Part shown: piece after piece, positions 43,963 through 54,800 of the stretch
How positions within the stretch are numbered: position 1 is the stretch's first letter
How the letters are laid out: each line of letters starts with the position of its first letter
Assembly: GCF_024054565.1 (NCBI RefSeq)
Contig: NZ_JAMXLR010000020.1
Span: 124,001-188,000, forward strand
Reading direction: 5' to 3'
DNA from: Aeoliella straminimaris
GTDB lineage: Bacteria; Planctomycetota; Planctomycetia; Pirellulales; Lacipirellulaceae
DNA: 64,000 bases
Notes under the pieces: model-generated
Told to the model about the DNA's origin: nothing
The model's database searches: none
The model's input: only the letters and a program-made list of their open reading frames with translations
Program-made: the position numbers and the translations under genes

Positions 43963-44553
43963 TTATCGCTGGATTCCCGTCGATTGTGTGGTGGGATAGC
44001 TCCGCGGTGGGGTGGCTCGGCCAACCTGAGTGTTCGGTTTTTCCCGGGCGGCCGCGGCGTTGATGGCCGTACGACGCGCTTGCTCGGCTTGCTCGAGCAC
44101 GGGCCAGAACTGTTTGGCCAATTCCTGCGGCGGTACGAAGCCCTCGATTTTTCCCAGCAACTTATTCTGTGGCGAGATGACGAGCGTGGTGGGATACGCC
44201 CGCACGCCCAGCTTCTGCGCCAGTTCTGGCAGTTGCGACGCGTTGAACGCAGCGGGTTCGGCATAAGCGGCCACTCCCGCGGTAATCTGCGGATGGGCCA
44301 GCGTCTCCTGCAACATCTTCTTGCAGTACATGCAGTTGTCGGACGTCACGTACAGGAACATGGGGCGACCGCTCGTCTGCGACGCTTTCCAGGCCTGATC
44401 GATGTTGGCGTGGCGAAATAGCACGGGTGCCTGAGGGCGTGCCGCTGCTCGAGGCACAGGAGGGGCCGCGTATCGGGGGGCGGCCGCCGGTTGTTGGGCG
44501 CCAGCCACGCCACCGGCGATAGCAATCAAAGCTGTCAGGCAGATTCTTAGCAT
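43963..44553 (-). CDS. Exported thioredoxin-fold protein (DUF255-like C-x-x-C)
   Basis: This 196-residue protein has a signal peptide (L-T-A-L-I-A-I-A-G-G-V-A-G-A), a Pro/Ala-rich spacer, and a thioredoxin fold from about residue 45 to 160. F-L-Y-V-T-S-D-N-C74-M-Y-C77-K-K-M carries the redox C-x-x-C, and the cis-proline loop reads V-R-A-Y-P-T-T-L-V-I. A disordered Arg/Pro-rich tail ends the protein. GAGAGGAT precedes the ATG. It probably acts in disulfide reduction or exchange outside the cytoplasm. It is transcribed toward the ArsR-type gene, 97 bp away, and may be co-transcribed with it. Confidence 0.85.
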   Translation of the reverse strand: MLRICLTALIAIAGGVAGAQQPAAAPRYAAPPVPRAAARPQAPVLFRHANIDQAWKASQTSGRPMFLYVTSDNCMYCKKMLQETLAHPQITAGVAAYAEPAAFNASQLPELAQKLGVRAYPTTLVISPQNKLLGKIEGFVPPQELAKQFWPVLEQAEQARRTAINAAAAREKPNTQVGRATPPRSYPTTQSTGIQR

Positions 44554-45028
44554 CGTAAATCCTCTCGATAGGCTCGGATGGAGTAGAGATCGTATTTGTG
44601 GGGTGATCGTCTTTAAGGCGACCGCCGATGCTCAATATATCGTCACCTGTCGAGGTGTAGATTTAGCAGTTCTGGGACTTTCCGTTCCACCTGATTTTCA
44701 CGACTCGACAGATCGCGATTCGGTGGGGTGGGAGGGAGGGGCGGTCCCCAATTGCCAGCGGTGCCAGCAACGTGCTCAGAGGGCAGTCGAAGAGGAAGGT
44801 AGAAAGGCGCGCAGCATCAGCGCCAACTAGCATCAACATAAACGAGTGGTGTAGGCCCCTGCCGATTCGACGCTGATGCACGCTTGAGCCCAAGCGGCGA
44901 CTGCCAGGCCTGCGAGTCGCTAAGCCCGTTTTGGCAACCGTCGTAGGAAGGAATTGTGCAACAGAGTCAAATAGCTGCCCACAGCAGGCGGCCTACCCAC
45001 TCTCACTCAGTCTCTCGTAGTATTTGGC
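44554..45028. other. Intergenic region (475 bp), no gene recognised
   Basis: This lies between two minus-strand genes and should hold the end of the PEP-CTERM transcript and the promoter of the thioredoxin-like gene. Short frames on both strands lack any recognisable family signature and plausible codon use. No convincing hairpin terminator or RNA gene was found by eye. Confidence 0.35.
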
Positions 45029-46903
45029 TTAGCCGCGATTTGTGCGGCGGCCGACAAGTGTGCTGGCAGTTGCTAGCAGTCCGCCCAATAGCAGCGCGGT
45101 ACTCGGTTCGGGTACCGTCGCTGGCACCAGTGCACCGCTACCGGTGACGTAGACCACCTCGCCGGTTGCCAGGTAGCCATTGGGCATTTGCCAGTTGAAC
45201 TCGAGGTCGCCGTCGACACCCGCGCCGAACACTGAGGTGTTGAATAACTGGCCCAGATCGAATTCTGCACCACCGGCAAAAATGTAACCATTCTCGTTCA
45301 GCACGTATTCCACCATCGCGCCAGTTCCAGAGCCTCCGGCCTCGGCCCAGGAGGCCGCGGATCCTTCGGCGCCAAAATTGTCTTTCCAAAGCAGGTGGTC
45401 CTGGTCATCAACGACTCCGTCGCCATTGCCATCGGCACCTTCGCCCGCCGCAACTAGGGCCCCCAGCGAGTTGCGCCATACGGTGTAGTCGGCAAGGTCG
45501 GTGACGTAGTCGCCGTTGAAATCTCCTTCTGGCTGCGAAGCATCTATCTGATCCGCCAGGCTATCCCAACTCGAAGTCGTCAGTGCTCCACCCGCGCTGA
45601 CAATCTCATAGTACTCGGCGACAAAGTCGTAGCTTGGATTCGGATTGACGATCTTCACGTCGCCGGTGGTGGTATTGACTTCCAGGCGAAGCGTCTCGAC
45701 ACCCGGCGATTCGGTAATGATAGTTTGATCGAGCGACGAATCGTAACTGACCGTGGCACCGGTGGGTGCTGCCAAGGCCGAAGTCGGGTCGCTCAGCAGT
45801 CCCGAGTGGTTGCCATTCATGGTGATGGTCCCTCCCTGGTAAACCAGGAAGGAATCGAAGTATCCCCCTTGTGCCAATTCTCCGATTTGCAGGTTTCCAC
45901 CATTCATGAAGTAGTTGCCCTCGGCACCGATCCCCATCGTCAATGTTCCCGCCACCGTTACGTTGCCAGCGGTCTGCACGAACGTTCCCAGGTTACCTCC
46001 GCCGCCGGAAACGACATTGCTACCGACAATCAGGTCGCCTCCAACATGCAAATCCCCCCCCGAGACGTTCACGGTTCCGTCTTGTCCATCGCCAACAACC
46101 ATCGCTCCAGCAGTGGTCGGGTTGATGGTGGTGACGCCGCCGGTGACGTTCATGCTGGCGTTACCCGATAGACTGCCACCGGCCGTACTGGCCCCGTAGC
46201 CGACGACGAAGTACTCGAAGCCATCGGAATCGAAGGTGCCACTATCAATCTGCAGGACCGAATCCTTCGAGAAGTACATGCGACGGATATCGCTGGCCGC
46301 CGTGAAGTTGACATCGCCACCACCAACATAGAAGGTGTCACTCTCACCGCGACGCCCGGCTTGGAAATTATGCAAGGTGTTGGTCGATGTGGAGGTCAAT
46401 TCAACGTTCAAGACGCCTCCCAACGCGTTGTAAGTACCATCGCCTTCGGCGCCATTGTCGCTCATGAACCAGCCACGATCGACTGTCGAAGTGACGGTGC
46501 CCCCCGTTTGGTTGATAGTGCTGTCGAACGCGCCGTAAGCAACGATGAAGTAATTGCCGGACTGTGTGAGAGTGGCGTTGTCGGCAATGTTGAAGGTGGC
46601 GGCTTGATCGGCTCCGTTCTGAAAACGGCCATTCAGAACCAGCGCACCGGTTCCGCTGAGTGTCGTGGTGGCCGAGCGACTGAGGTTGGTGGTTGTGTCC
46701 ACACCGACGGTAGCTTCGCCGCTGGCGATCGTTACTTCGTCCACAGCGGCGGGAGCGACGCCGCCCACCCAGTTAGTAGCGTCGTTGTAGTCTCCGATGC
46801 CGCCAGCCCAGTCGATGGCCAACGCGGCCGTACTGGAAGCGACAAAATAGGCTCCGCTCATCAAGATCGAGCCAAAAAGCTTGCCCATGTTTGTGGTAGT
46901 CAC
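45029..46903 (-). CDS. PEP-CTERM surface protein with beta-helix repeats and dockerin-like segment
   Basis: This 624-residue protein starts with GTG behind AGGAT (an in-frame ATG five codons later is possible) and has a signal peptide ending S-S-T-A-A-L-A. The body consists of short Gly/Thr/Asn-rich strands (G-T-F-V-Q-T-A-G-N-V-T-V-A-G-T-L-T-M) that suggest a right-handed beta-helix like autotransporter passenger repeats. Residues about 455-510 hold a dockerin-like calcium-binding pair (D-F-N-G-D-Y-V-T-D-L-A-D-Y-T-V-W-R-N and D-G-N-G-D-G-V-V-D). It ends V-P-E-P-S-T-A-L-L-L-G-G-L-L-A with R-R, the exosortase sorting signal. Likely a cell-surface adhesive or structural protein. Confidence 0.85.
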   Translation of the reverse strand: MTTTNMGKLFGSILMSGAYFVASSTAALAIDWAGGIGDYNDATNWVGGVAPAAVDEVTIASGEATVGVDTTTNLSRSATTTLSGTGALVLNGRFQNGADQAATFNIADNATLTQSGNYFIVAYGAFDSTINQTGGTVTSTVDRGWFMSDNGAEGDGTYNALGGVLNVELTSTSTNTLHNFQAGRRGESDTFYVGGGDVNFTAASDIRRMYFSKDSVLQIDSGTFDSDGFEYFVVGYGASTAGGSLSGNASMNVTGGVTTINPTTAGAMVVGDGQDGTVNVSGGDLHVGGDLIVGSNVVSGGGGNLGTFVQTAGNVTVAGTLTMGIGAEGNYFMNGGNLQIGELAQGGYFDSFLVYQGGTITMNGNHSGLLSDPTSALAAPTGATVSYDSSLDQTIITESPGVETLRLEVNTTTGDVKIVNPNPSYDFVAEYYEIVSAGGALTTSSWDSLADQIDASQPEGDFNGDYVTDLADYTVWRNSLGALVAAGEGADGNGDGVVDDQDHLLWKDNFGAEGSAASWAEAGGSGTGAMVEYVLNENGYIFAGGAEFDLGQLFNTSVFGAGVDGDLEFNWQMPNGYLATGEVVYVTGSGALVPATVPEPSTALLLGGLLATASTLVGRRTNRG

Positions 46904-46965
46904 GTTAGTATCCTAGTGATGATCGAGGTGAGTTGTATGATTACCAAGCGTCAGGAGTCCATGAC

Positions 46966-48075
46966 TCACGAGATCGGCTTCAGGCAGCGGCATGCAAAGA
47001 ACGCCGTGCCCAGCAGGCCTGCAAGCACCAAGGAGGCTGGCTCGGGTACCGCGACGCCGGATGTTAAAGAAGTGAACGCGGCCGCGCTGTTGCTGGCGAT
47101 GTAATCCGACTTGAATAGCAAGAAGTCGTAGCGATCGTTGTCGCCGTCGCGGTCCAGATCGCCTGCCAATGCGGCATCGAGCGGCGAGAGTCCCGCAAGA
47201 TCGGTGAATCCATTGGCCGTAAAGATGTCCCAGTCCAGGGAATTGAGTTCGCCATTTCTGTCGAGATCAGCACGTTCAAAAACCGCCGTCACATCGTTGA
47301 AATCGTAGAGGGCGTTGATCTGCTCGATGCTCAGCGCGTCATCCCAAATGGAGAACTCGTCGAGCTTACCTTCGGTCTCCTCGTTGCCTCCGGTGTTGAA
47401 TCCACCACCTCCCCAAGCGGGGGCCGGATTACCCAGGTGGACCTCGGCAGCCGCGTCGACCCAGTCTTTATCTTCGTTGCTGCTGAGCAGGAACTCGCCC
47501 TTCTCTTCTCCATCGACAAACACCTTGATGGCGGTGCTTTCGTCATCGTAAGTGGCCGTGTACATGTGCCAGATGCCATCGTCGGCGAACGGCGTGTTCG
47601 ACCGCGCATCGATGTGCGATCCCCACAGGCGAAAGCCTTCGCTGATGTTCATCACGGCGCGACTGGCAAAGTAGGTTTCCGCAGAGTCTGCGCCGTCGCC
47701 GCGAATGCCGAAACCAGCCAGGTAGTTGAGCGAGGGAATGCTCTCTTCCAGCTTGACCCAAACATTGATCGACCAGTTGTCATCCGCATGGATGGGGAGC
47801 AATGTGTCGCCGGGAGTCGAGTCGACATAGTCGATGCCATCCCCAGCAAAGACCTCGTCGCCGGGCAGTAGCTCCACGCCGTAGCCGAACTTGCCATCTT
47901 CCACGATTACGGCGCTGCCGGTACCCGTGTGGCCGTTCCCGGAGCTGTCCGTGAACGAGTTGGTTCTTCCGAGCGACTGCTCGAAGTCCCACAGGTGTAC
48001 CATGTTCTGGGCTCGAGCCGACGTGCAAGCCATTACGCACATCGCTAGTCCCGACATCGTCAATGAACGTAGCAT
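46966..48075 (-). CDS. LamG-domain PEP-CTERM protein with dockerin-like segment
   Basis: This 369-residue protein has a signal peptide (M-S-G-L-A-M-C-V-M-A-C-T-S-A-R-A) and a concanavalin A-like LamG domain at about residues 27-255: H-L-W-D-F, S-I-N-V-W-V-K-L, W-H-M-Y-T-A-T-Y and D-E-F-S-I-W-D-D-A-L-S are its marks. A dockerin-like segment follows (D-L-D-R-N-G-E-L-N-S-L-D-W and D-L-D-R-D-G-D-N-D-R-Y-D), then the sorting signal V-P-E-P-A-S-L-V-L-A-G-L-L-G. LamG domains of this type usually bind sugars. GAGGAG precedes the ATG. It is 62 bp upstream of the preceding PEP-CTERM gene on the same strand. Confidence 0.88.
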   Translation of the reverse strand: MLRSLTMSGLAMCVMACTSARAQNMVHLWDFEQSLGRTNSFTDSSGNGHTGTGSAVIVEDGKFGYGVELLPGDEVFAGDGIDYVDSTPGDTLLPIHADDNWSINVWVKLEESIPSLNYLAGFGIRGDGADSAETYFASRAVMNISEGFRLWGSHIDARSNTPFADDGIWHMYTATYDDESTAIKVFVDGEEKGEFLLSSNEDKDWVDAAAEVHLGNPAPAWGGGGFNTGGNEETEGKLDEFSIWDDALSIEQINALYDFNDVTAVFERADLDRNGELNSLDWDIFTANGFTDLAGLSPLDAALAGDLDRDGDNDRYDFLLFKSDYIASNSAAAFTSLTSGVAVPEPASLVLAGLLGTAFFACRCLKPIS

Positions 48076-48143
48076 CTCCGCTAACTCCTCGTTGGTGGTG
48101 AAATCACTGATTTAAGAACCGATGAAGCGACACCGCTCGGCCG

Positions 48144-49196
48144 TTAGGGACGGCGGCCTCGTGCTTCCTTTGTCGTGCCGCCGTCGTTGCGAGCACCCAT
48201 CTGTCGGAAGGTCTCGGCATCGATGTCGAAAGAAACTCCATCCACTGAACCATCGCACATCGAGAACAGGCAAACACCGGGATGGGCGCTGCCGAACAGT
48301 TCCCATTGGATGTCGGACGCCAGCCCCCCGTTGTCGCCGTCGTGACGTGGTGTATGGGTAACGTTCTCTGCGTCGTAGTACGTCGAACGCACCATGTCGT
48401 CTTGAAAACCGATGTACATCGACCAATCGTCCGCGTGCCATTCTCCCGATTCGTACGCTTCGATCGGCATCCACTTTTCTCCCAACGCGATGGTGTTCGA
48501 TAGTCCATCGGTCACCGAGCGGTTCTTGATGGCCTTGCCACAGAACGAAACGCCGCTGAACTGCTTAAGCGAAGGGGGGAAACCTGCAGGAAATTGATCG
48601 CGAATATAGTTGGCGGGGATAATCTCCCGGCAATCGCTATCGAAGTCGGTCATGTCCCCTACATTGGCCGCATAGTCGCATCGGGTTGCCTGTTCGTTGG
48701 AGTAACCAAACACATTGCCGGTTCCATCGCCCGTCAGCACGTCGCCTACCGAAGCGGGATACGGACCACCCTTTCGCCGCGACGGACAGTTGGCGATGGA
48801 TATCGGCGTCGCATCTCGCTCGAGCAGTGCTTCCCGGCGGGCACTACCGGACAAACCTGCTCCCATATCATGGAGCGCCTGCTGCTCCACGTACGGCAAT
48901 GTGGCGTACAACCAGGAACCTGGCTGCTTCGCGCCGGTACCTCGATCCGGGTCGGCGCTCCATCGACCTGGCCATCCTGATGATGGCCACTCGCCCGCGG
49001 TGCTCTCATGGTTGGTCATGCCGAGCGTCCAGTTTTTCAATTGCGAAATGCACTGGGCACGGCGAGCCGCTTCGCGGGCTGCCTGCACCGCGGGCAGGAG
49101 CAGTGCTACCAGGACTCCGATGATCGCGATGACCACCAGCAGTTCAACAAGAGTAAAGCCGGTGACAACCGAGTCCCGGTAACAGCGACGTCGCAT
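48144..49196 (-). CDS. DUF1559 pilin-like protein with H-X9-DG C-terminus (copy 1)
   Basis: This 350-residue protein carries a type IV prepilin-like N-terminus: [20 protein letters not shown] with cleavage expected between Gly and Phe. The large C-terminal domain has the DUF1559 marks [13 protein letters not shown] and, near the end, His followed by nine residues and Asp-Gly ([12 protein letters not shown]). Planctomycetes encode many such proteins; their role in surface structures or secretion is unknown. AAGGAT precedes the ATG. It is closely similar to the copy at 58.9 kb, including [14 protein letters not shown], and like that copy is divergent from a sigma factor gene. Confidence 0.92.
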   Translation of the reverse strand: MRRRCYRDSVVTGFTLVELLVVIAIIGVLVALLLPAVQAAREAARRAQCISQLKNWTLGMTNHESTAGEWPSSGWPGRWSADPDRGTGAKQPGSWLYATLPYVEQQALHDMGAGLSGSARREALLERDATPISIANCPSRRKGGPYPASVGDVLTGDGTGNVFGYSNEQATRCDYAANVGDMTDFDSDCREIIPANYIRDQFPAGFPPSLKQFSGVSFCGKAIKNRSVTDGLSNTIALGEKWMPIEAYESGEWHADDWSMYIGFQDDMVRSTYYDAENVTHTPRHDGDNGGLASDIQWELFGSAHPGVCLFSMCDGSVDGVSFDIDAETFRQMGARNDGGTTKEARGRRP

Positions 49197-49597
49197 AGCA
49201 AGATCCTTCAGCCTACAGCTTGATTGGGTGCGGTGATTCGCAGTGGCCTGTAAAGTGCACTCCCCGCCAACGACCGACTAATACCGTGCGACTTGGATAT
49301 GTGACGGTCCGGATCAAGACTTTACGGAACCTTAACGCTCGGGCGGTTTTCATGTCGGATGACCCACTCGGGCGCTTCGGGGAACCTCAAAACCACCCTG
49401 TCGGCAAACTGCATCCGGTCGGGGACATCCGCAGCGGTTCTCAACAGCCCGAACAATCTGAGAAAATGTTGGGGGTTCGCGCGTCACAAAACCGTACTGT
49501 CCCGGTATTTGTAGGTGGCCGAGCTGGGCAGACGGCACAGGCTCGGTAACGTAAAAAGAGGTTGAACATCCCCCTGCAGCCTTCGACGTATCATCCG
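49197..49597. other. Divergent intergenic region (401 bp) between DUF1559 and sigma factor genes
   Basis: The region must contain the promoters of the divergent DUF1559 gene and the sigma/sensor pair. No gene with family support was recognised. It corresponds in position to 58273-58947 in the mirrored cassette, but the two regions show no obvious shared long stretch by eye. Confidence 0.35.
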
Positions 49598-50146
49598 ATG
49601 AACTTCACTTCCCCCTTCAGCGACCTTCCCGACCAGGCAGCTGCCGAAGAATTCGTTCAGCTTCTCACGAAAGAGCAGAACAAGTTGCTGCACTTTATTA
49701 CCATGCTGTTAGCAGGCGACGTGCAAGCGGCGGAGAACGTGCTGCAGGAGACCAATCTGGTGCTCTGGCGGAAAGCACGCGAGTTTGAGGTGGGGACAAG
49801 CTTTCAAGCCTGGTCTCGCAGCGTTGCACGCTGGCAAGTGCAGGCCCACCTGCGAGATCGCTCTCGAGACCGTCTTATCTTCAATGATGAACTGGTCGAT
49901 CAGCTTAGCAGCCGCGACATCAGCAAGATCACGCAACCGGAGACGCGTGGAGCGCTGAAAAACTGCGTTGAAGGACTGCGGAAGAACCAGTCGAACTTGC
50001 TCTCCTTGCGATACACGGACGAACTACCCATACGAACCATTTCGGTACGCGAAGGAAGATCGGAAGCCGCCATCCGGTCCGCACTCAAGCGGATTCGGCG
50101 TGCTTTGTTAGCTTGTATCCAGTCTAAACTGGCCACCTCCGAGTAG
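49598..50146 (+). CDS. ECF-type RNA polymerase sigma factor, Rhodopirellula/Verrucomicrobium family (copy 1)
   Basis: The start is ATG 49598 (182 residues); an in-frame TTG at 49562 is less likely. Region 2 contains E-N-V-L-Q-E-T-N-L-V-L-W-R-K-A-R-E-F-E, the hallmark of this planctomycete/verrucomicrobial ECF group, then W-Q-V-Q-A-H-L-R-D-R-S. Region 4 has L-L-S-L-R-Y-T-D-E-L-P and the recognition helix R-S-E-A-A-I-R-S-A-L-K-R-I-R-R-A-L. It directs RNA polymerase to an unknown surface or stress regulon. The next gene, 58 bp downstream, encodes a membrane protein that is probably its anti-sigma or sensor partner. It is paralogous to the gene at 57.7 kb. Confidence 0.92.
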   Translation: MNFTSPFSDLPDQAAAEEFVQLLTKEQNKLLHFITMLLAGDVQAAENVLQETNLVLWRKAREFEVGTSFQAWSRSVARWQVQAHLRDRSRDRLIFNDELVDQLSSRDISKITQPETRGALKNCVEGLRKNQSNLLSLRYTDELPIRTISVREGRSEAAIRSALKRIRRALLACIQSKLATSE

Positions 50147-50190
50147 GCGTCGATGGAATATTGTCAGGCGACTACTCATTTGTGTCCGGC

Positions 50191-50204
50191 AGGATTCAAA
50201 TCCT
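50191..50204 (+). promoter_or_regulatory. Small hairpin covering the ribosome-binding site of the sensor gene
   Basis: AGGATTCAAATCCT is symmetric and can fold as a 5-bp stem with a TCAA loop. It contains the only plausible Shine-Dalgarno sequence (AGGA) and abuts the ATG at 50205, so folding would mask it. It may keep the sensor less abundant than the sigma factor. Confidence 0.35.
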
Positions 50205-51746
50205 ATGTACGATTCCCACATTGACGAACTGGAAGACCTGGTAGCTGCCATCGCCGACGGCGGTGCAAGCGAAGAACGTGTGGCCGCACTGCAGCAACTG
50301 TTGTTAGACGACCCCCAGTTACAGGACCATTATGCTTCGCTGGTTGGCCTGCATATGCTGCTTCACTCGCAGCTCAAGGTATCGGCCGACGACGAGCAAG
50401 TGCTTCCGATGGTGGGGGAATCCGCCGCACGACAAACCGACTCGACACGGCCTGGCGCGAGCCTTTCGCAACACATCGATCGAAATGTCACGTCGTTTCA
50501 CCCTTCCCGGTATCGATGGGCCACGGTGGCCACGCTGGCGGCCTGTCTGACAGTTGCGTTCTGGTTGGGGCGCGTCTCTCAGCAAGGCGAACATCACACC
50601 GTGAACCCGCCATCGCAGCTGATCGCAAAGGGGCCGCGGGTGCGACAGAAGGGGCACGAGCTGCTGGTCGACAATACCGAGTCGCTGCAGATTGTGGGTA
50701 ACCTTACTCGCGACGCGGGACTTACGAGTCTGCTGCTTCCCCGCTGCAGCTGCGCTGCTCCCAACGAGCTCACTTTGTGCAGCGGAAACGCCTGGTACGA
50801 ACGCCCCGCTAGAAAGACGGAGCGAGGTTATTTGCTGGAGTTGGGACCTGGCGAGCACATGGACGTCTACTTCGACACCGACGCCATGGGCCGAAACACG
50901 GTAGCCATTGTCGAACTGAGCAACTCGGGGCTCGTGATCGGCAACGCAATGCAGTTCAACAACCTGCCCAGCGGTATCAGCAAGGCACAGCTCTCTCGAG
51001 CGGGCTCGGTCGGTGAATTTTCGGAACACAACAATACACCGGTCGCGAAGTACTTTCTGTTTACCGGTTCGCACATGCTATATGACGGCGCGGCGGGGGA
51101 AGTGTGGCGGCAGAGCGACTTTCGCGTGCAACTCGACAAGGAGGACCTGCTGGTTCTTGGGTGGGACGATAGTGGCTACTCGGGCTACATCCGTAGTGGC
51201 AAACACGACTCGCCAGCCGATTCGGACTTCAACGATATTCGCGCGATGATTCGCTTGGAGAGAAGCGATGACCAATTCGATGAGCCTACCGAGCCACTTG
51301 TCTACCACCCAGCGCCGGAAGAGCCCGCTGATCACGTTGCCGAGGCTCCCGATGGGCACATCATCGAGGTCGGACCTGGCGAGAAACTGGTCCTGGCGGC
51401 CTACAGCGACGCGGTCTGGCAGAACTCCGTTCGCATCATCGAATTGTCCACAAAGCGCATTCTCTGGAGCCATGATGGAGAACCGCCGCGTGAAGGTATC
51501 CGGCAGACACGAAACCGTGGAGTTTTTCTGATCTCCAATAACGGCAGTTCGGTAGAGCAGTACCTTATCGAGGGACGCCACCGCCGAGGCTCCGGCCCCG
51601 ATACCGACGAGTGGATTGCCAACGATCACCAGGTGCTTACAAGCGATGGCAAGTCGATGGTCATCGGTTTCAACGACTCGAAGGCTGTCCGCCCGGTCGA
51701 AGATTGGGACGACCTGCGCATCTTTGCTCGCTGGTTCCGCGACTGA
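50205..51746 (+). CDS. Membrane-anchored sigma-factor partner with two copies of a D-F-N-D-type domain (copy 1)
   Basis: This 513-residue protein has a cytoplasmic N-terminal helical region of about 100 residues (V-A-A-L-Q-Q-L-L-L-D-D-P-Q-L-Q-D-H-Y), one membrane segment (A-T-V-A-T-L-A-A-C-L-T-V-A-F-W-L-G) and a large external part. That layout fits an anti-sigma or FecR-like regulator of the adjacent sigma factor. The outside part contains two related halves, each with a G-P-G-E motif and ending L-G-W-D-D-S with D-F-N-D-I or I-G-F-N-D-S with W-D-D-L-R. These motifs resemble DUF4114-type ends. It is paralogous to 56065-57642. The signal sensed is unknown, and no classical FecR motif was seen. 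Confidence 0.72.
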   Translation: MYDSHIDELEDLVAAIADGGASEERVAALQQLLLDDPQLQDHYASLVGLHMLLHSQLKVSADDEQVLPMVGESAARQTDSTRPGASLSQHIDRNVTSFHPSRYRWATVATLAACLTVAFWLGRVSQQGEHHTVNPPSQLIAKGPRVRQKGHELLVDNTESLQIVGNLTRDAGLTSLLLPRCSCAAPNELTLCSGNAWYERPARKTERGYLLELGPGEHMDVYFDTDAMGRNTVAIVELSNSGLVIGNAMQFNNLPSGISKAQLSRAGSVGEFSEHNNTPVAKYFLFTGSHMLYDGAAGEVWRQSDFRVQLDKEDLLVLGWDDSGYSGYIRSGKHDSPADSDFNDIRAMIRLERSDDQFDEPTEPLVYHPAPEEPADHVAEAPDGHIIEVGPGEKLVLAAYSDAVWQNSVRIIELSTKRILWSHDGEPPREGIRQTRNRGVFLISNNGSSVEQYLIEGRHRRGSGPDTDEWIANDHQVLTSDGKSMVIGFNDSKAVRPVEDWDDLRIFARWFRD

Positions 51747-51867
51747 ACACGAACCCCCAGTCACGCGCCGAGAAAACCGGCTAGAGCGTTTTCAGAATAC
51801 GTGCGGTGGTTTGGCGCCCGTGAGTTGGTTCGCATGGCCGCGGTACCGCCACACGCACAAACGCACC

Positions 51868-54800
51868 TCAAAGTTCTGTGTCGAGGGTGTCGCCGAAGTC
51901 GAAGTCGGCTGAACTCGTGGAGACGAAGTCGTCCATGTCGGCCAAGGCAAGGTCACGCGGAGTAGTCCCTTGCGAAGGGGCTTGCTGCGCGACAGCAAGC
52001 AGCAAGGTCGTCGGGTCCGGGGTGGACTCAGCGCTCGACGATCCGTTGACGAATGCTTCGCGATGGGCAGCACCAACGGATCGGCTGGACCTGCCGAAGG
52101 GCATTACCGACTTTGTAAATTCGGTCGCCGGAGCGTCGGAAACTGTATCTGAATCGGTAGGCACATCGGTGCCGGACTTGCGAGTCTGAATCGTCGCCAC
52201 TTCTGGTTGGGAATCTGACGTCATAGCGGGGGCAACTCCGGACCCGAGATTGTTTCGCCAGATCGTGTAGTCCACCAGGTCTACGACTCCGTTGCCATTG
52301 CCATCCGCTGCGAGGAGCAGGTTGGAATCAAACGCGTTCTTCCAGACGCTGTAGTCATCCAAGTCCACGTCGCCATCGATGTCGTAGTCGCCAGGTTGAG
52401 GGTTCACGTACCGCACTCGGTAAATGCGTGCACCAGTTGCAGTGGGACCATTGTCGCCCGAGTCCTCATACAACTCGGAAAAGTACAGCCCATCCGGCCC
52501 GGCGGCGAGTGCAACCACGCTGGCGTGTCCGTTGCCAACGTATTCGACCAGCGGGGTGGGCCCTTCGACCAGATCACCATTTTCGTCCAGCACAAACTCA
52601 GTCAGTCGTTTGCCATTGGCTTGTGGCCCCTGGGCGTACGTGGGCCCCGATTCGCTTATGAAGGCGTGGTCCTGCATCGAGGCTGGCAGCGCACTGCCGC
52701 CAAAGGTCTCGGGCTGAACGAAGGTGATGTTGACCGGTGCGGTGGACGGATTCCAGTTGTAGATGGCGAAGTTCTGCATCGAGGCATTGCTGCCATCCCA
52801 CAGATAGTTGACTCCGGGGTTGACCTGCGCGAAGCGGTCGACGCTGGGGCCGTTCTCGACCTCGTAATGTTTGCCGTCCGAAGCACGCCAGGCGCCACCG
52901 AACGGATTGCGGAACCCGTAGGCCCAGACGTAGTCGCGCGCGGTGATACCGTCGCCGGCAATATAGAAGGGGTTGTCTGCCGGGGCGTCGCCATCGCGCG
53001 TCATGCGAAGCACCTTGCCGCGAAACTGATCTAGATCCTGAGCCGTACTGGCATCAAATCCGTCGCCATTATGAACGTAAAGCATGCCATCGGGACCGAT
53101 GGTGATGTTGGAAATCTGATGCGATTGACCTTGAGTCTCCGGTTGCATATTCAGCAACACTTCGCGGGAGTCCATGCTGAGGCCGCCAGCAGTGCTCGTC
53201 AGATGTTCTACCTTTGGATAGTGGACCGGCCCACCGGGTGGATTGCCATTGTCGGCCAGCATGCCGACGTACAGATGATAGATGTCTGAATCCACCTCGT
53301 CGCGGATGACAGCCAAGCCAGTCAGTCCCTGCTCGCCCGACCCCGAGATCGGCCCCGTGGGATTGTAGTCCAGCAGGGCAGTGGCGAACTCGTGCTTGGT
53401 GCCGTCACGTGTCACTACTTGTATCGACCCGTAGAGCTCAGTGACGTAGTACAGGGGATCGTCGGGATTGGGGCCAGGATCGGGTACGAAGGTGATGTTC
53501 ACCGGCAGGCGATAGTCGTTGCTGACCTCTTCAATCACAAACCCAGGCTTCGTCGTAACATAGGGGATGTCGAGATTGGCTTCCCTGGCAAGTTGACTGA
53601 AGTTGGGCACCAGATCGCCGGGGTCCGCGAAGTAAGTGGCTCCCGACGAAGCCACCCATAGCTCCAACTCCTGCATCGGTGCCAAGGTAACGGCAGGCAA
53701 GAAAATGGTGTGCTGCTGCCCATTGGCCTCGACGAACTCCAGATCGGATTGCATGAGATTCAGCGATTGCGATCCTGCAGCAATGACAACGCGAACATTG
53801 ACATGCTCGGTCAGCCCGGGGTAGTCGGTCACGACATTGCCCGCTGACCCCGTACCGGTGATATCCAGGAGCGGATCGCCAGTAGCGCCATCCTCCAGCC
53901 GAAGTGAAGGAGGGGTTCCCGTCGCTTCGCCTTCGCCGAAGAACTGTATCTCTGCAATTTGCATATCACCGGCGTTCGGATCTCGCAACTCCGTGAAGAC
54001 AATCTTGTACGAACTGTAGGGCGTGTCGTTGTCCACAGCGACCACGGGCCCATCGGCATTCCTCGCCAACGGCAAATCAACCGTTCCCGAATCGATCAGC
54101 GTCCATGGCTCGCCATCGCCAAAGCCATGGTTGGTGGAGTTGATGGCGCTGTTCGTGCCATAGATTTCCCACGCCGCGGGGTCTCGACCTTCTGCGTCGT
54201 TGGCGGTGGTAATCCTGAAGCTGGAGACTACGGAGTTGGGGTCCGAGGGAGTTACAATCAACCCCGAACGCGCCGCGCCAAAGTTGAGATACTTGGTGTT
54301 TGCATTCCCATCAATGGCATTCAGGGGACCTTCGGCCCCTGGCGATCCGCTGGAGGGGCCTCCGTCAACGTCCTGAATGGGAATGATGAACATACCGGGC
54401 GCCAGCAATCCACTACCGATGCCATTGGTGTTGGTGTACAGCTCGAAGTCGGCCAACTGCATGCTATTGGCATTGTCAGGATCCTTGACCGATGGAAACA
54501 CAACCTTGTACGACGTGTAGCTCGCTGCATTAGCAAAACTCACCACCCCGCCATCCGCTTCCCGCGCATTGGGAAGCGATAAATTGCCGCTGGTGATCAG
54601 CGTCCAGTCTTCGTCGCGGCCATTGCCGTGCGCAAAACTCGTGATGGGATCGTTGGTGCCATAGATGATGTAGGAATCAGGGTCGCGTTCCACCGCATCA
54701 TTTGCAGTGGTGATTCGAAAGCTGCGGGCCACGCTGGCCACGTCAGGTGTGACAATGAAGCCTGTGTTGAACTCGGCAAAGTTGAGGTACTTGGTCCCGG

